64,000 nt of DNA, taken from contig CM020503.1 of NCBI GenBank assembly GCA_009823395.1, positions 9,080,001-9,144,000 of the forward strand, given 5' to 3'. The position numbers and the translations under genes are program-made. This DNA is from Thamnaconus septentrionalis. Lineage: Eukaryota > Chordata > Actinopteri > Tetraodontiformes > Monacanthidae. Below are positions 49,953 through 62,600 of the stretch, piece after piece. How positions within the stretch are numbered: the first letter of the stretch is position 1; the number at the start of each line of letters is the position of its first letter. The notes below the pieces were generated by a model. The model saw only the letters and a list, made by a program, of their open reading frames with translations. It had not been told where the DNA came from and ran no database searches.

Positions 49953-52855
49953 CTGCAACGCAGCAGAAAAAAAAAAAACAGTTAGTCAGTCTCATGGTGC
50001 ACAATCCGTCACACTCTTTCAACACTGGCTGAAGTCCGCCTCTCAATCTGCTTTAAAGAACAACTGCAAATCTCCCAAAATCTTGACTTTAAGGACATTT
50101 TTAATGTCATCATAATAATTTATAGTATTCATTTCTTTGTCACTATAAGTCAATGTTCTAAGTATCAGTTTCACCGAAGACATTAACGTAACACTGCTTC
50201 AAAGGCAGACGGATGGTTTTTGATTTGCTCTTATTCAATCTTGATGGGAAACACATGTTGTTGCAGTTGAGTCATTTTAGCTTAGTTTGGACGCAGACGC
50301 GCCTCTTACTTCTCACTTTGAATTTCCACTGGACACGGGTTCTCTTTGTCAAATTATTCAGCAGGCGAAACCCAAGTACCACGAGAGACATTTTGCTTTA
50401 ATCTGCCAGGATCTTACTTTTGACAGCTCTTAAAAAATACATAAAGTCAGGAGCACTTGGGGACTTAAAGTCAGTTATTGGGCAGAAAATCTATAGCCAG
50501 CCTGAGCTGCAGGCTCAGTGAAGGCACGGTTAAGTGCTATATGAGAGCGTGAGAAGGCCTGGAAAATTCACTCTGCATTAATATCCTGCCCTGGTAACTT
50601 CAAATCTCGCCCATATTTTGTCATCGTTTAAAAAAGCAGATGTTGCTCGTACATCTTTCTGCAACTGTCATTTTATATGCTGTAACACTGACGCACCTTT
50701 AAATGAAAGAAGGGAAAAAAAAACTGCTTCCAGCCTCTGGATAATGATGACAAATACAGCTATTTTAATGAGACAAACCAAGCGTGCAAAATCCACAGCG
50801 ACTGAGTGAAAAGCCTGAATATTTATCATTCAAAGCCAACGTGTACTCCTGAAAGCATTTATGTGTTTACACAGTTTACACTTGGGCGAAATGTAACCGC
50901 TGTGAAATTAATGGGAAATCAATGTGCGTGGATTCCAGCTGCATGTCAAACTTGCCGTCAATTAGGTCGAATCGCCTTTCAGTTTCATGAACCGTCGTTG
51001 TGGCTCTAACGTGCGCTTCCACGGTGAAATTACAGGCTCAGTTTATACAGCAGAGTGATGCACATTGGACACGGTCACACAGCCGCTGTCGGTACGTTGG
51101 TGCGTGGTAAACATCACCACCAGCACACAGTTTAGGGTCGTGGAAGACGGGAAAAAAATGATCTTCTAAATAAACTGCAACTGGGCTGTGTTGGCTGTCC
51201 GCGACTGCATCCAGCTCTCACACTGCGTGGTTCAGAAAGTGAGGCTAAAAAACAACAACAACCAAACAAATGAGTCCGTGCGCTTTGAGGTTTCTGGGAA
51301 AACAGTGACAGTGTGAACATCAACCAATAAGTTAAAATAATTCTGCAAAATTCACTGAACCAATGTTTTCCTAGATTAAATAAAACTCTTTATTCTGCCA
51401 ATACACTCCACAGACACCAGAAATTTTACTTCAGTGCTTGATTTCCTTCACTGGAGAGCAAGTTAACATACTTTTCTGTAATCTGAGAATTATTTTGGGG
51501 GTTGGGTCAGTCTTTAAGGACTAGGATCTTTGAAGTGATGAAATCAGATCCATGTAAATACAATGTAATAGAAAGAGAGTAATAGTGTACTATTATACGT
51601 GCTGTTTTTTAGTATTTGTTTTCTACCTCACCCTCACCCTCAGTATCTAAAACAGTGCATCGTGCAATGGAGTCGGCCACACATCCCCTCCAGCCACTTG
51701 CCTGGCTGCTCTGATAACACTCTCATAAAAGTGCTTCAAATTAAAGTAATAGTTCATCCAAAAACTCAATCTTCAATCATTTACTGCTTGCAGCTTTGTT
51801 GAGACTCCACTGACACTGGGGGAAAATCTCAATTCTAAATGAGCCAACACTTATAGTATTTCTTCTAATAAATTTGAGGGCCTAATAAGCCGGTCTCAGC
51901 GTCTTCCAACCCTTTGGCTAAGACAGAGCAAAGCTGCAACATTTGCCATAGGAAAGGAAAGGAACTATTTTAATAGTTTCAAGGTTTTCTAAAAGAAACT
52001 CAAATCAAGCAAAGAGCCCACCTGTGTGCCGCAGACGTTGAGTTTATTCACTTCAGCCACGAGAAAAGTTCTTTGGCGAGGAGGTAGGTAGAAGCACGGG
52101 CCAAAAGACAGGCCAGGCCAATGTTATTGTACGAGCAGAATTTTACCTTTGCCAAATGCTAATATTGTGTCTGGGTTTCCAAGGTTTATTTTTGCCTGCA
52201 TCCAAAACCAAATACAAAGGCCAGCTGTAAACAGAGGGTAAACTGCACCGCTGGTAAACAGAGGACTTTTCCCCCCGTGGACCGTTAATTACACTCCGGA
52301 AAACAATCAATCAGGGCATCGCTATACCTCATGCGCGTCTATTTACAGACATGCACATATGCACGCGTCACTCAGCTCGATAGCTGCTCGGCAGTGACGG
52401 AACACCTCTAAGATGCAGCCTGTTAGCAGGACAAACTCGGTGACTCGCGCAGGGTTGGCTTGTGCGTGCGTCTCCAAACGCCCTGATGCAGTTTGCGGTC
52501 GATGAGAGGATGCGAGGCGCTAACCGTGGCACGCAGATGAAGACGGATGAGATGGAGGATGATTCGGAATGAGAAAGAGGCGGAATTATACAGATGGATG
52601 CAGACTTTGAGACACCCGGGAGGCGAACGAGGAGCCAACTGTGGTCGCTTACCTGCCGCACTGTCCCGGGTCAGTGGAGCATTTTTTTTATAGTGATAAC
52701 AACACTCCATTATAGGTGCTGCACATTGTTTGGTGCTTTATGACTTTTATAACCTAAGCAGCTGCGCTGCCTTGGCAGCTGAAGAATCCCCCATCAGTGG
52801 AATCCATCCATGACGCTGATGCAAAACGGCGGGTATGTGAATGTGCATCGCTTCT

Positions 52856-53315
52856 TAAACGTCCAGTGTATAAAATTTGCCCTGATTTACGATTTTTATA
52901 TTGGTAAGAGCGCAATATACTGCCCATAAATACATTAATAACAGTGTATACTTGCAGTACAATAAACAGCAATTGGTTTTCCTATAGCTATAGAGCGGTT
53001 CTTATTCATATACTGCATAAGATTATACATGTTGCAATTGTTACTTCTAGTTAGCTGCCATCTTGCACTGCCATATTTCTATGGAAGCCCAGTGTGGACA
53101 ATCCAGCCAAACTGGCAGCGCGTATCATATTTAGGGTCCTTGAATAAAACCAACGAAAAAGAAAGTGGACGGGGTATCAAGGTTTGCGTGTACAGACCAT
53201 CGCAGTTCAGTGGCAAGTTCAGGAGAGGAGCGGTGAGTGCTGCAATCTAAAAAGTAACCATTTGATGTCGCCGTGTCTTCTCAAAATCTCCAAATATTAC
53301 ACACTTAACCTTTAA
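52856..53315 (+). mobile_element. non-autonomous TIR element (MITE-like), copy C
   Basis: This longest copy (about 460 bp) starts TAAACGTCCAGTGTATAAAA and ends ACACACTTAACCTTTAAA. Its extra internal segment (about 52985-53050) ends with GTTAGCTGCCATCTTGCA, a phrase also present in copy A but lost from copy B. It is therefore probably closest to the full element. Confidence 0.75.
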
Positions 53316-53542
53316 ATGAGCGCACAGCGGGCGCCATGGCTGACTGACTGGGTACACCAGGCAGGACAGTTTGGAAGACGTATTAATTAAGCAGAGAAGA
53401 GGCGTGCGCTCACCCACCAGTTCCTCCAGGAGCGAAAGTGAGATGAAGGAGATACAGAGGCAGGTGAAGGGAGAGAGTGCGGAGGGCGTAAAACACAGCC
53501 ATGTAAAGTGCTGTTAATTGCTTTGTCATCAAGCGAGCGAGT

Positions 53543-53544
<2 letters not shown>

Positions 53545-53586
<42 letters not shown>
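53545..53586 (+). repeat. (AG)21 microsatellite in a purine-rich block
   Basis: The AG run is followed by about 180 bp that is mostly G and A (to about 53770). Confidence 0.95.
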
Positions 53587-53590
<4 letters not shown>

Positions 53591-56500
53591 GAAAGAGGCA
53601 GTGAGGGTTAAGAGACGGAGAGGAGAGATAGAACCAGGTACAGAGAGCTACACAACACTGATTACCGCCTTGGAACAGAGACGGGGGAAGGAGGAGGGAT
53701 GGAGGGAGGAAGAGAGGAATGGAGAGAGGGAGAGGAAGAGAGACGGGGAAGCAGTAAACAGAGTGAGGTTACAAGAGGCAGCAGGGTATCCTCAGCTGCA
53801 CACCACTTATTACCAAAGAAGCACGACGGCCCCAAAGCGACCAAACACAGGAAATGGAGACACGAAGAATTGTGGGAGAGGGGGGGTGACGCGCACAAGG
53901 TGACGGATGGAAAAGAATTCGGAAATACGTGTGACGAATGCATAATGCATGTGCTGGGGTCAGCTGAGGGAAGAGTACAAATACACTCACGTGTGTGTGT
54001 GTGTGTGTGTTTGTGTGGGAGACATTGTGCATCCCAATCGCTGCCTCTGCTGAGGCTAATTGAAATTCCTGGTATAAAGCGGCGCTGTGGAAAACATCTC
54101 GCTCCTGAGTTATGACCTTGACTTCCCTTGGTTTTTTGGTTTGTCACCGGCTAGCGTACAGGCACCATTTAATATGAAGCCAATAAAGTGGGCTGGCGCC
54201 ACACGGCGGGGCAGTTCATCAGGGAGAGGCTGACACGCTACCAAAATTTGACGCTTGAAAAATAATGTGGCGGCAGCAGACGATGGATGTGAGCCCGTTG
54301 TGCTTGGCGGTGGGTTACATGTGTAAATAGGAGGAAGCGGCAGCGGAGCAAAGTTCTCTCTTTCAAAGCGCAAGTCACAAATCACACCCAAAGCGCAGCA
54401 TGCCCTAATAGCTCTGTTGCTGTGTTGTTTGATGGGCCATTACAGAAATTCCTCCTCTGCGACAGACCTCTCCCTGCATGACGGTTAATTATTGCTGTAG
54501 AAACCATAAGCCTCAAACGGAAGGCCGTTCACTCCGGATGTGGCGCCCCGCGGGACCTGCGGTGCCATGACCTGATGTTTACTGTAATTTCCACGACGAC
54601 GCTGCGGCCTCTCTATTGCAAATGAGGCGACAATGTTGCCTGTTTGTACATTAAAACTTTGAAATGAAAGTGTGACCGATCATCACGGCAGTCATGAGAT
54701 GCAGGGCTGAAAAGGTTCAGTAAATCAGAGGTTGCACCGCTTCTGCTGAAAACCCAGAACAACTACTTCAAGTCAAAGTTAGAAGATCCTGGTGGGGATT
54801 GTAAAACAAGATATGCCGAAACATGATCAAAAGTTTGGCATTGGCACTAATTCTCACCACCTACTGTATCACATCCAAGTCATCCACTTTGCTAACCTCC
54901 CACAAGTAGCTTTTTTTTTTTAACTGGTCTCAATATTTTCTATATTCTTTACAGTCCATGATCCACCACCTTCCTTTACCAAGAATGACAACGAGAGGTT
55001 GAGATCAAGTGAAGGTTGACCCAAAATACTTTGAAAAACCACAGAAAAAGCAGCAGGAAGAAGCTGCTACGAGTTGCAAACGGTAACTGCTGCTGAAGTT
55101 TCAGAGCTGGGCAGCATTTCCAAACTAAAGGTGACATTGGAACGCTTTGGGAAAAGTCCTGTTAAACGTTGTGGCATGTTGCGACCAGCCTCCCCGGGAC
55201 ATGCAACTCATGTTCATCTTCACACCAACAGGGAGAAAAAAATAAACACAACAAATCTGCTTGGTCCACTTGAATGTGGAATGTGAATTTGTCAAATCCA
55301 ATTGAACATTTTACATTTTACATTTTGAGAACTGAGCATGTCGAGAAACATTAAAATAAAAAACGTAAAACTTATACAGCGGTAACTTCAGAATTATACA
55401 TTGAAGTTGTCAGTTAGGGAAAATGTGCAACATACATTTCAATGTATTAAAAGTTAGCATGGTCAGATGACTTTGAATGTAAGAATTAGTGAGACTGATG
55501 AGCTATTTGGAGGAAGACAAGAACGAACAGCTTGTATTGTTCGGAGTGTCTCCCACTGAATGTGGTGCAAATGGAATAAGAAGCTCCTTTGCTGGCTGCC
55601 ATAAAAACGAGGCTTCAGATGTCGTTAGAGCAACCTGGTCATTTTTTTCCAGATGCATTTGGCTACATAAGAGTGCCGTCAGCTTTACATCTTTCCGATC
55701 CCTTCGGCACGATTTATGCTTTCTCAACTTTCTGCAAGCAGGTGCTTACAGACATTTGGCGCTCGGCACCCGTCACAGTGGGGGGCCGAGGAAACCGGTT
55801 TGCAAAAGGCGGAAGCAGGCTTCAAAGTGCTCATAGCGGCATGGAAATAACAGGGGGCAGAGCACTTTGGACAACAGAAACGCAGAGGACAGTAATTAGC
55901 CGCGCAATAAATCCATCGCCTCACTTATCAGTCGACCCCCGTGAATGGCAAGAGGATTGCGAGGGAAAGAGCTGATGGAATGAGACAGGAAGTGGCCTGG
56001 GAGAGCAAGTGTGTATTTATTTTAGGAGATTGCTTGAACCTATCAGATAAATCTGCTGATATTCCACCAAAACTAATCCCTGGGGTTCATTTAGGGCTGA
56101 AAAACCGAGCCCGACAGATTTTTGGGTTTAATTGCGCTTCCCTCCACCCCCACTTCTCTTCCTGTTCTCCACACTGACTGACAGAGCACGCGTCATGCAC
56201 TGCAGGTAAACTCTGAGTTCACCTCGGCTGAGTTCACTAATCTTCACCTTCCTCGAGCCCTTTTATGACACCACCTTCCCCTCGATAAATGGATGTGTAC
56301 GTTATCGCCAGGCAGAATGCGTCAGGCCGTCTGACTCGCAGCAGTAATTAGTGATGCACTCTGTCATTTATTGATTTGCCAATTGATTTTTTCCCTCCCT
56401 TGCGCAAAGCAGGAGACGCCAGAAAGGCAGTGGGAAATAACCTTTGAGCAAGAGCAGTGATGTAAGAGATGCTGTGTCCTATTAACAGCCGCACACTGCA

Positions 56501-56632
56501 ATTAAAAAAACGCCTCAATGTGAATTCATGAGGATGTTTCTTTGCTCTTTGATTGATTTCTTGCTAAAAAGGATCAGTTAATTTCAGCTCTTTCTAAAGA
56601 CACAATTGTCACTTTGCCTTCATGTGACTCAC

Positions 56633-56714
56633 CAGTGTCAAGCTTGGTCCCCTTGGCGCAGGCCACGATGGCTCCCATGCTGGGCTGAGAGGTCATTCCA
56701 GCCATGGAGTCAAC
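56633..56714 (-). CDS. pc: pc exon C (carboxyltransferase, residues ~798-825)
   Basis: This short exon (82 bp, 27 codons plus one base) has a CACCTGCAG acceptor and a CTG|GTGAGT donor. It reads [20 protein letters not shown] and then KGTKLDT. The MTSQPS stretch is the characteristic barrel segment of pyruvate carboxylases. The trailing G joins GC at the start of the next exon to make a glycine codon. Introns of 1.2 kb (upstream) and 6.7 kb (downstream) flank it. Confidence 0.97.
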
Positions 56715-57949
56715 CTGCAGGTGGAAACACGCAAAAGCTGTGAAATGCTGTTAGATTAAAAACTATAAATTCCAACTGTTGGTTGCCACCGATGTTGCTG
56801 AAATAGACACAAGTGAGCCATTCCACTAAAACTACTGAGAAAATACTGTATCTTGAAGAAGCGTCAGATGGTGTTTAATGTAGAAGATTAGAACAGAAAG
56901 AACCTGGCATACAGAACGGCAAGTCGCCAAAAGGCCTGTAAAGCAAATCACATTCTGGAGTACGTCATGAAGTTATTCACTTATTGGTAGACCAGCAGGC
57001 ATAAGGTTTATTGCAGAGTCATGCACTAAAAATGAATAGGAAAAATGACACAGTAACACATGATTAGGATTATTTAACAATTTCTCACGTCATGTATATA
57101 TTTACTACAAATACATGTGCACTATGTATTATGCATGGACATACGTCATTTCCTGCACCAAACCCTCTGCTGGCGTCTCCTGAATGGGCTCTGACGTAGT
57201 GAACATGCACTGAGGGAAGGATGATATAACTGGGCCATCACCATGTTTGTCAAGGGATGAAGGGACGATTCTTTTAGTAGATTTTCTCCTGGTTTCATCC
57301 TTGTAAATTTTAAATGTAACTGGTTATTAGAATCGAGTGTCGAGTGTCCTATCTCCGTTATTTGTTGATTCCTTGTCAGAAATCCGCCTGTCATTAGGGG
57401 GAGGGAGTCTACAGTTGAGCAGAGAGGGGGGATGGGAGATATAAAGGAGACATACTGTATGCAGGTATACTGTGCGGCCAGCTCACAATGTCTGTAGACC
57501 TGTGTGTTATAAGATGTTTTTCCAAAAGCCTACTATGGGAATGTTTTCATGGAGCTCTTTTAAGCCAGACAAGGATCTAGTGACAGCAGTGGAATGGCTA
57601 AAAACTGCCAGCAAAGTGGTAACAAAATAAAAAAAAAAAAATAAAACGTTTTTTTTGAGTACACCGAGCTGGTACAATGTTTTGGCGTTCACTTGTATTA
57701 TTTAAATATTTTTGTAATAAAAATGTTGTGGGTGGACCTTGTCAGAAAAACAAACAAACAAACTTTTCATTTTGCTCAACCTAAATAAGTAAGGAGGTAA
57801 GTCAATAAATAAACAAATTAATAAATAAATAAAATTTACATTTGAACTAAAGTAAGTAAAGTTATCAGGTAACAGTTGGTAAACTGAGTGGGCTCTTGCA
57901 TGTCCTGAAAATAAACCTGAAAAATCAGTTGAACATGATGCACACTTAC
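56715..57949 (-). other. pc intron B-C
   Basis: This 1.24-kb, AT-rich intron has a poly(A) stretch at about 57629-57641 and imperfect AATA repeats at about 57800-57835. I see no gene or clear mobile element. Confidence 0.8.
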
Positions 57950-58117
57950 CGCCACATCCACCACATCAGCCCCGGCTTCGGCACAGGCCAGCATGGCGGC
58001 TACACCTGCTCCTGCAGTGTCGTGGGTGTGGACGTGGATCGGCACGTCTGGGAAACGGTCCCTCAGGGCACCAATCAGAAGCTTGCTGGCCTCAGGCTTT
58101 AGCAGGCCGGCCATATC
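57950..58117 (-). CDS. pc: pc exon B (carboxyltransferase barrel, residues ~742-797)
   Basis: The exon has 56 codons in phase 0, with acceptor TATCCAG and donor GCG|GTAAGT. It reads DMAGLLKP at its start, which continues the carbamylated-lysine loop of the previous exon. It carries the [12 protein letters not shown] motif, whose histidines match human His771 and His773, ligands of the catalytic metal. It ends AGADVVDVA. Met743, a residue altered in human PC deficiency, is conserved. All expected residues are present. Confidence 0.97.
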
Positions 58118-59388
58118 CTGGATACAGAGACAAGAGGCAGAGGATCATCTCACGGTGAGAGCTCAGAACCTTGGCAAGGATTCATTAAAGAAATATTTGC
58201 CCGTGATCTGGCACGTTTTTAAACATCACTAAAAGTCTTTGGTGTGGAATCCAAAAAAGTCTATAAATAAATTATTTCACGAGTGACTCAGATTGCCTAA
58301 TTTGGTTTAAAGTGGCTTTCAAACATTTGCATTTAAGAATTGGAATCCAGGACTAAATGAAGCAAAGATGATATGCTCCGGTTCTCCTTCAGTGAGAGAT
58401 TATGCACAAGTCCCAAGAACCAGCTCCTCAAAAGAAATGTAGACCACCAAGGCTGATCATTTAAGCTGTCAAACAACAGGAAGAAACATCTTAAAAGCCA
58501 CACAGAACAGCAAAAGACTGACAACATTAGAGGTGCACAGAAAAGATTTGGACATAAATCGTAAGTCACATTAACAGAAATTCACAAAGTGCAATTGGAG
58601 TTTAAGTCGTGCTTCCTTTGGCAATCGTGGCGTGCCATGAAAGTATAACACAAACTCATTTCCTATAAAAGCAGTCAACTTGATTAGCTGTGGAGCCTTT
58701 ATGAGTGTGCCACCGCTGCGTGCAATGGCTCACACTGTGGCAGGGCGCGGGTTTATCATTCCCCTTTCCAAAATATTCTGTCACGCTCGAATAAAGAAAT
58801 TAATTCGCGTTGAGTATTATCACTCTCCATTTAGATAAGAGGCTAAGTCTACAACTTATTTCAATTGAAGGAAAGTGAAAACATGTGAGAGGGTATTTTG
58901 TTTCATTAAAATGTTAATCAAAGCCCACGTGTGTGTGTGTGTGTCCTATAGAAATGGGTTTCACTCCCCAACACCTGATTGAAGTTGGAAAAAAGTTTTA
59001 TTTTTAAAGCTGAAAAGGACCCAATGGGCCAGAGTGGACAGAGAATGGAACGCAAAAAGAAACACAAACACGACTGAAGATGTGAACCAAACACACAAAC
59101 CTGCACACGGTGGCGCTTTTGTCTTTGGATCAGTGCTGCTGTTTTACACTCCAAGCAAACAAAACACAATATTTGTCTCCTGTTGCAATCAATAACTTCT
59201 GCTACCATGGCGACGTGGACCCCAACCAAGTGTATTGAATTTTGGAAACAGGCTCGTGAAAGAAAGCACTTTCCCCATTCTGCTCAGCTTTTACGTTGGT
59301 GGCGATATCCAAAGGACGCATTAAATGTGGAAGCAGAAGCAGCCGTGAAGACGTCAGAAATCTGGAACCATCTCATCCGCGTCCTCAC
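58118..59388 (-). other. pc intron A-B
   Basis: This 1.27-kb intron holds a short (GT)8 tract at about 58930-58943. I see no other recognisable element in it. Confidence 0.8.
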
Positions 59389-59629
59389 CTTGATGCACAG
59401 AATGTGGGTGCCAGCTTTGACGAGCTCGTCGGCCAGTTTCAGATAGTAATCCAGGGAGTACTTCTGCCTGCTCGGGTCCGAGACGTCGCCCGTGTACGAG
59501 ATGGCAGCCTCCACGACGCCCCCTGCTGCCCCGGCTGCCTCCATGCCCAGCAGCATGTTTGGGACGTAGTTCAGGGAGTCAAACACACGGAAGATGTCCA
59601 TGCCGTTCTCCTTGGCCACCTCACAGAAC
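59389..59629 (-). CDS. pc: pc exon A (carboxyltransferase barrel, residues ~662-741)
   Basis: This is the first coding exon of the gene within the window (241 bp, one base plus 80 codons). It starts after a CCGCCAG acceptor and ends at AAG|GTGAGG. The peptide begins [20 protein letters not shown] and ends GTHILCIK, which is highly conserved carboxyltransferase sequence. The final lysine (codon 59389-59391) corresponds to human Lys741, the carbamylated metal ligand of the active site. The single leading base completes a codon begun in an exon not present here. That missing exon was looked for up to 64000 and not found, so the upstream intron is at least 4.4 kb. Confidence 0.97.
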
Positions 59630-62600
59630 CTGGCGGAGGAAGATTAAACGGAGAAGAAAAGGAGATCCACATTTAAATTTAAACAGGAAGGAGGCTGTGA
59701 ACCGCAATGCGATCGCACAATCAGCCTCACGCACAAAGAGTTTGTCTTCATGCATGGTGTAACCCAGATAATGGCGCGCATCCGGGCTGGAATAAGCTGT
59801 TTATATCCGCCTTCATATCACCTCGCAGTGCCTGCTTAATACAATATTCCCACTATTTCCATGAAAAGTGAGCTTACACGGCCTGCGGGAGCCCACAATA
59901 ACTGAGAGAAATGTATACCCGCCTCATTATCCTAGCTGCTAGTGGTAAATCCCTTCCATTATTGCCTCGTCCCCGCTATCTTAATCAGGTTTTTCAGAAC
60001 TGCGCTGAGTGCTCACTGTGCAATGCAATATTTACACTGACTGAGAGCTTGTGTTTGGGCAAATAAACAGAGTCACTTAATGCTGTGCCATGGAGGGATT
60101 ACTAGCCCAATTTCAACATATTATAATTAATTTAGCACCAACATGCATACTAAGTCCCGCCAGCAGTTACTGTTTGGCACCAACTCAATCAACAAGTCCG
60201 CGTCCGACTCGCAGCTGATGTCATCGGTATTAATATTAATACAGTCGCATCTTTATTTCATCGGAACCCTCTCCACACAGCAGGTAGTTAGCAAGCGTCT
60301 GACAGCTTCGTTCTATCGGGCATCTTTTTAAAATTGCACACCTTCCTCAGTGCCAAGCGTATCCTACGTGCACTTAACACTTTGATTTGATTCTGTTAAT
60401 GAAGACATTCAGGGTACATGCTGCAGGCTGCTGCAGACAAATAGAGGTGAAAGCGGGAGACAGAAGGAAAAAAAATAGGAGGATGTGGTGGTGGTGGGGA
60501 GGGAGAGAGGAAGGGAGGGAGGGACGGAGGTGTTATGGGCAAACAGATCAAAGCAATTTATCACATTTGTGAACATTTTCAATGGCACTCCCCCAACGGG
60601 ACAGCGAGGAGGAGCAGCCGCGTTGGTGGGAGGAAGTTAGGAAGATAGAGGGTGGAGATGGGGGCATATGAGGGGGGTCACCGGGGTGGGGATAAAGAAA
60701 AACATATGATGTGAGAGAAAGTATGAGGAGCAAAAAAAACAAAACAAAAAACAGAACAAATATGACAGGGAGGATGGGGGAGGTGTAAGTGTGTGGGTCT
60801 CAGAGGGAAGGAGGAGGAACAGCTGCATCAGTCATTCAGCCGCTGCTAATTGATTAAAGGTTAGAGCCATTACATGATGCGGTTTAGTGTCCTGTTTATG
60901 TTTGCATGCCAGTGAGTCATGGAGGCAGTGGGTGAATCCACAAGTCTTACATGTGTGTATATATTTATATACACGTGTGTAGGCGCAGCAGCACTGCAGT
61001 ACTGGCTGCATATGAGTTGCTGATGCGTGCTCGCGTGTAAAATGTGTGCACTCCCCTGAAAACAGCAGGAGGTAACAGGCCTTAATTGCATGCTCGTTGA
61101 TTAGTGATTCGTGTCCATGCAATGAGTCAATTTAGACACACGTAGCTGGCAGCTCTATGTGAAAGCTTGAAGCTATATATAATTCTGACCAACATTTAGA
61201 AGAACCTGGAGGTAATTGCTTTGGAATGAGCTGATGTTATATATGTTTCCACCATGTCGTAAACATTATCCAATTTCTCCCTGGACGTGTCCGCAGTTTA
61301 TCCAACATAGAGCGACAAACAACCATCTGCACTATGTAGATGTTTCTGAAATTTCCATATAGTTGGACTGCTTTCCATTTATGTCTATAAATGAATATTG
61401 AATAAAAGACGAAGGCAATGTGGATGTGAGATCATCAACAACATCCAGGGTTGCGAAGGAGAAACTCACAGATGAACTGTGGATTTGACATTTCAGATTG
61501 ACCCCTGCAACATTTAATGATGTGTGCCGTGCTGTTGCACCTCTTGTTGCACCTGACTTCATGATGCCCTCCAGAGGCGGAGCTCCATGTTGTCTTGGTG
61601 ATGCCTGGTCACATGACTGCAAACATCAAGACCTATGTTGTGTGCAAGTGTCTCCACTGCACTTTTGCGATGCATTTCTACATCGAACCGTCTGTAATAC
61701 TTCCTCAAGAGGGCATAAAAGCTTTTCAGCGATATTTGAGATGTTTAACATTTAGGTTAGATTAGGTTTCCTTTACCATTTTATTATTGTGCCATTTAGA
61801 TTTTTTTCAAAATTTCTAAACAAAATTTAATGGGGTTTTAATGCAGTTGATTTTCATGAATCTGAACTTGACATGCTGACAATGAGAGGAGAGCATTTTG
61901 GATGATGAGCACTGTTCAGCCACCTCGTCTGTACTTTTGAAGGCTTCTAGCAATCTTGTTTTCACCAATTTTTCTTTATTAACTGAAAGGGAAAGTTGAC
62001 TGGATATGAAAATTTCACCCTTTTTCTACTCACGACCTTTACGCCAGTGGTGACAAATTTCTAACTGACATAGCAGCACCCAAGTTCCACCACAGGAAAT
62101 AATTACCAGCACAATGGAAGTTAGCATCACTAACACACAAACTAACTTCCGATATTTATGAGAGCTGACATTAACAAGGAGACAACAGAATACCTGTTGT
62201 GAATATTGTCCAATTTTTCCATTGTATCCACATTATCCCTCTAGGAGTGTCTTTGAGTATCGCCCTTTCAAACTAAAGCGTTTTAACCATTTTAACGACA
62301 ACCATCTGCATTGGCTTTCAAACAGACACGGCGAGCACCAACCAATTCGCATCAGCTGATGCAGTTAAACAATGTGTGCAGTGCAGCTGCTGAGGGATTT
62401 CCACTTTCTGACCATGGGAAATGGGTCACTGCAGAGACTCTTCTGTTCTCTCTGGATATTTTGGACCAATTAGACAAGAGCTTTGACTTGGACAGGCAGA
62501 ATTGCTTAATATTAAAAACAACAACAAACAAGCAAAACTAAAGTGTATGAAAATTATATTGTATTGTTTGTATATATTTTTTCCCGTGGTGAACATGAAA

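Larger units (their letters stand above)
49953..56632 (-). other. pc intron C-D (6.7 kb)
   Basis: The intron holds MITE copy C (52856-53315), a (GA)21 microsatellite within a long purine-rich block (53540-53770), and a short (GT)n tract at about 53990-54010. The remaining sequence contains only short open frames without family resemblance, and I see no exon. Confidence 0.8.
20380..59629 (-). other. pc: pyruvate carboxylase gene, 3' part (11 coding exons and introns)
   Basis: The product is mitochondrial, biotin-dependent pyruvate carboxylase, which converts pyruvate, bicarbonate and ATP to oxaloacetate for anaplerosis and gluconeogenesis. Eleven minus-strand exons, each flanked by AG and GT, join in continuous phase. 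They encode about 518 residues that align from memory with human PC residues about 662-1179. The exon lengths are 241, 168, 82, 158, 87, 180, 175, 74, 141, 102 and 150 bp. Domain order is second half of the carboxyltransferase TIM barrel, conserved carboxylase C-domain including the allosteric/tetramerisation region, then the biotinyl domain. All key residues visible in this part are intact and there is no disruption. The biotin carboxylase half and the presequence are outside the window, upstream of 64000. Which teleost paralog this is cannot be decided from the window. Identification is near certain; exact exon ends rest on splice consensus and phase. Confidence 0.97.

Noticed and set aside
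53508..54147. Open frames of 131-161 codons on both strands
   Set aside because: They are driven by the GA-rich block, with overlapping frames on both strands and no protein-like motif.
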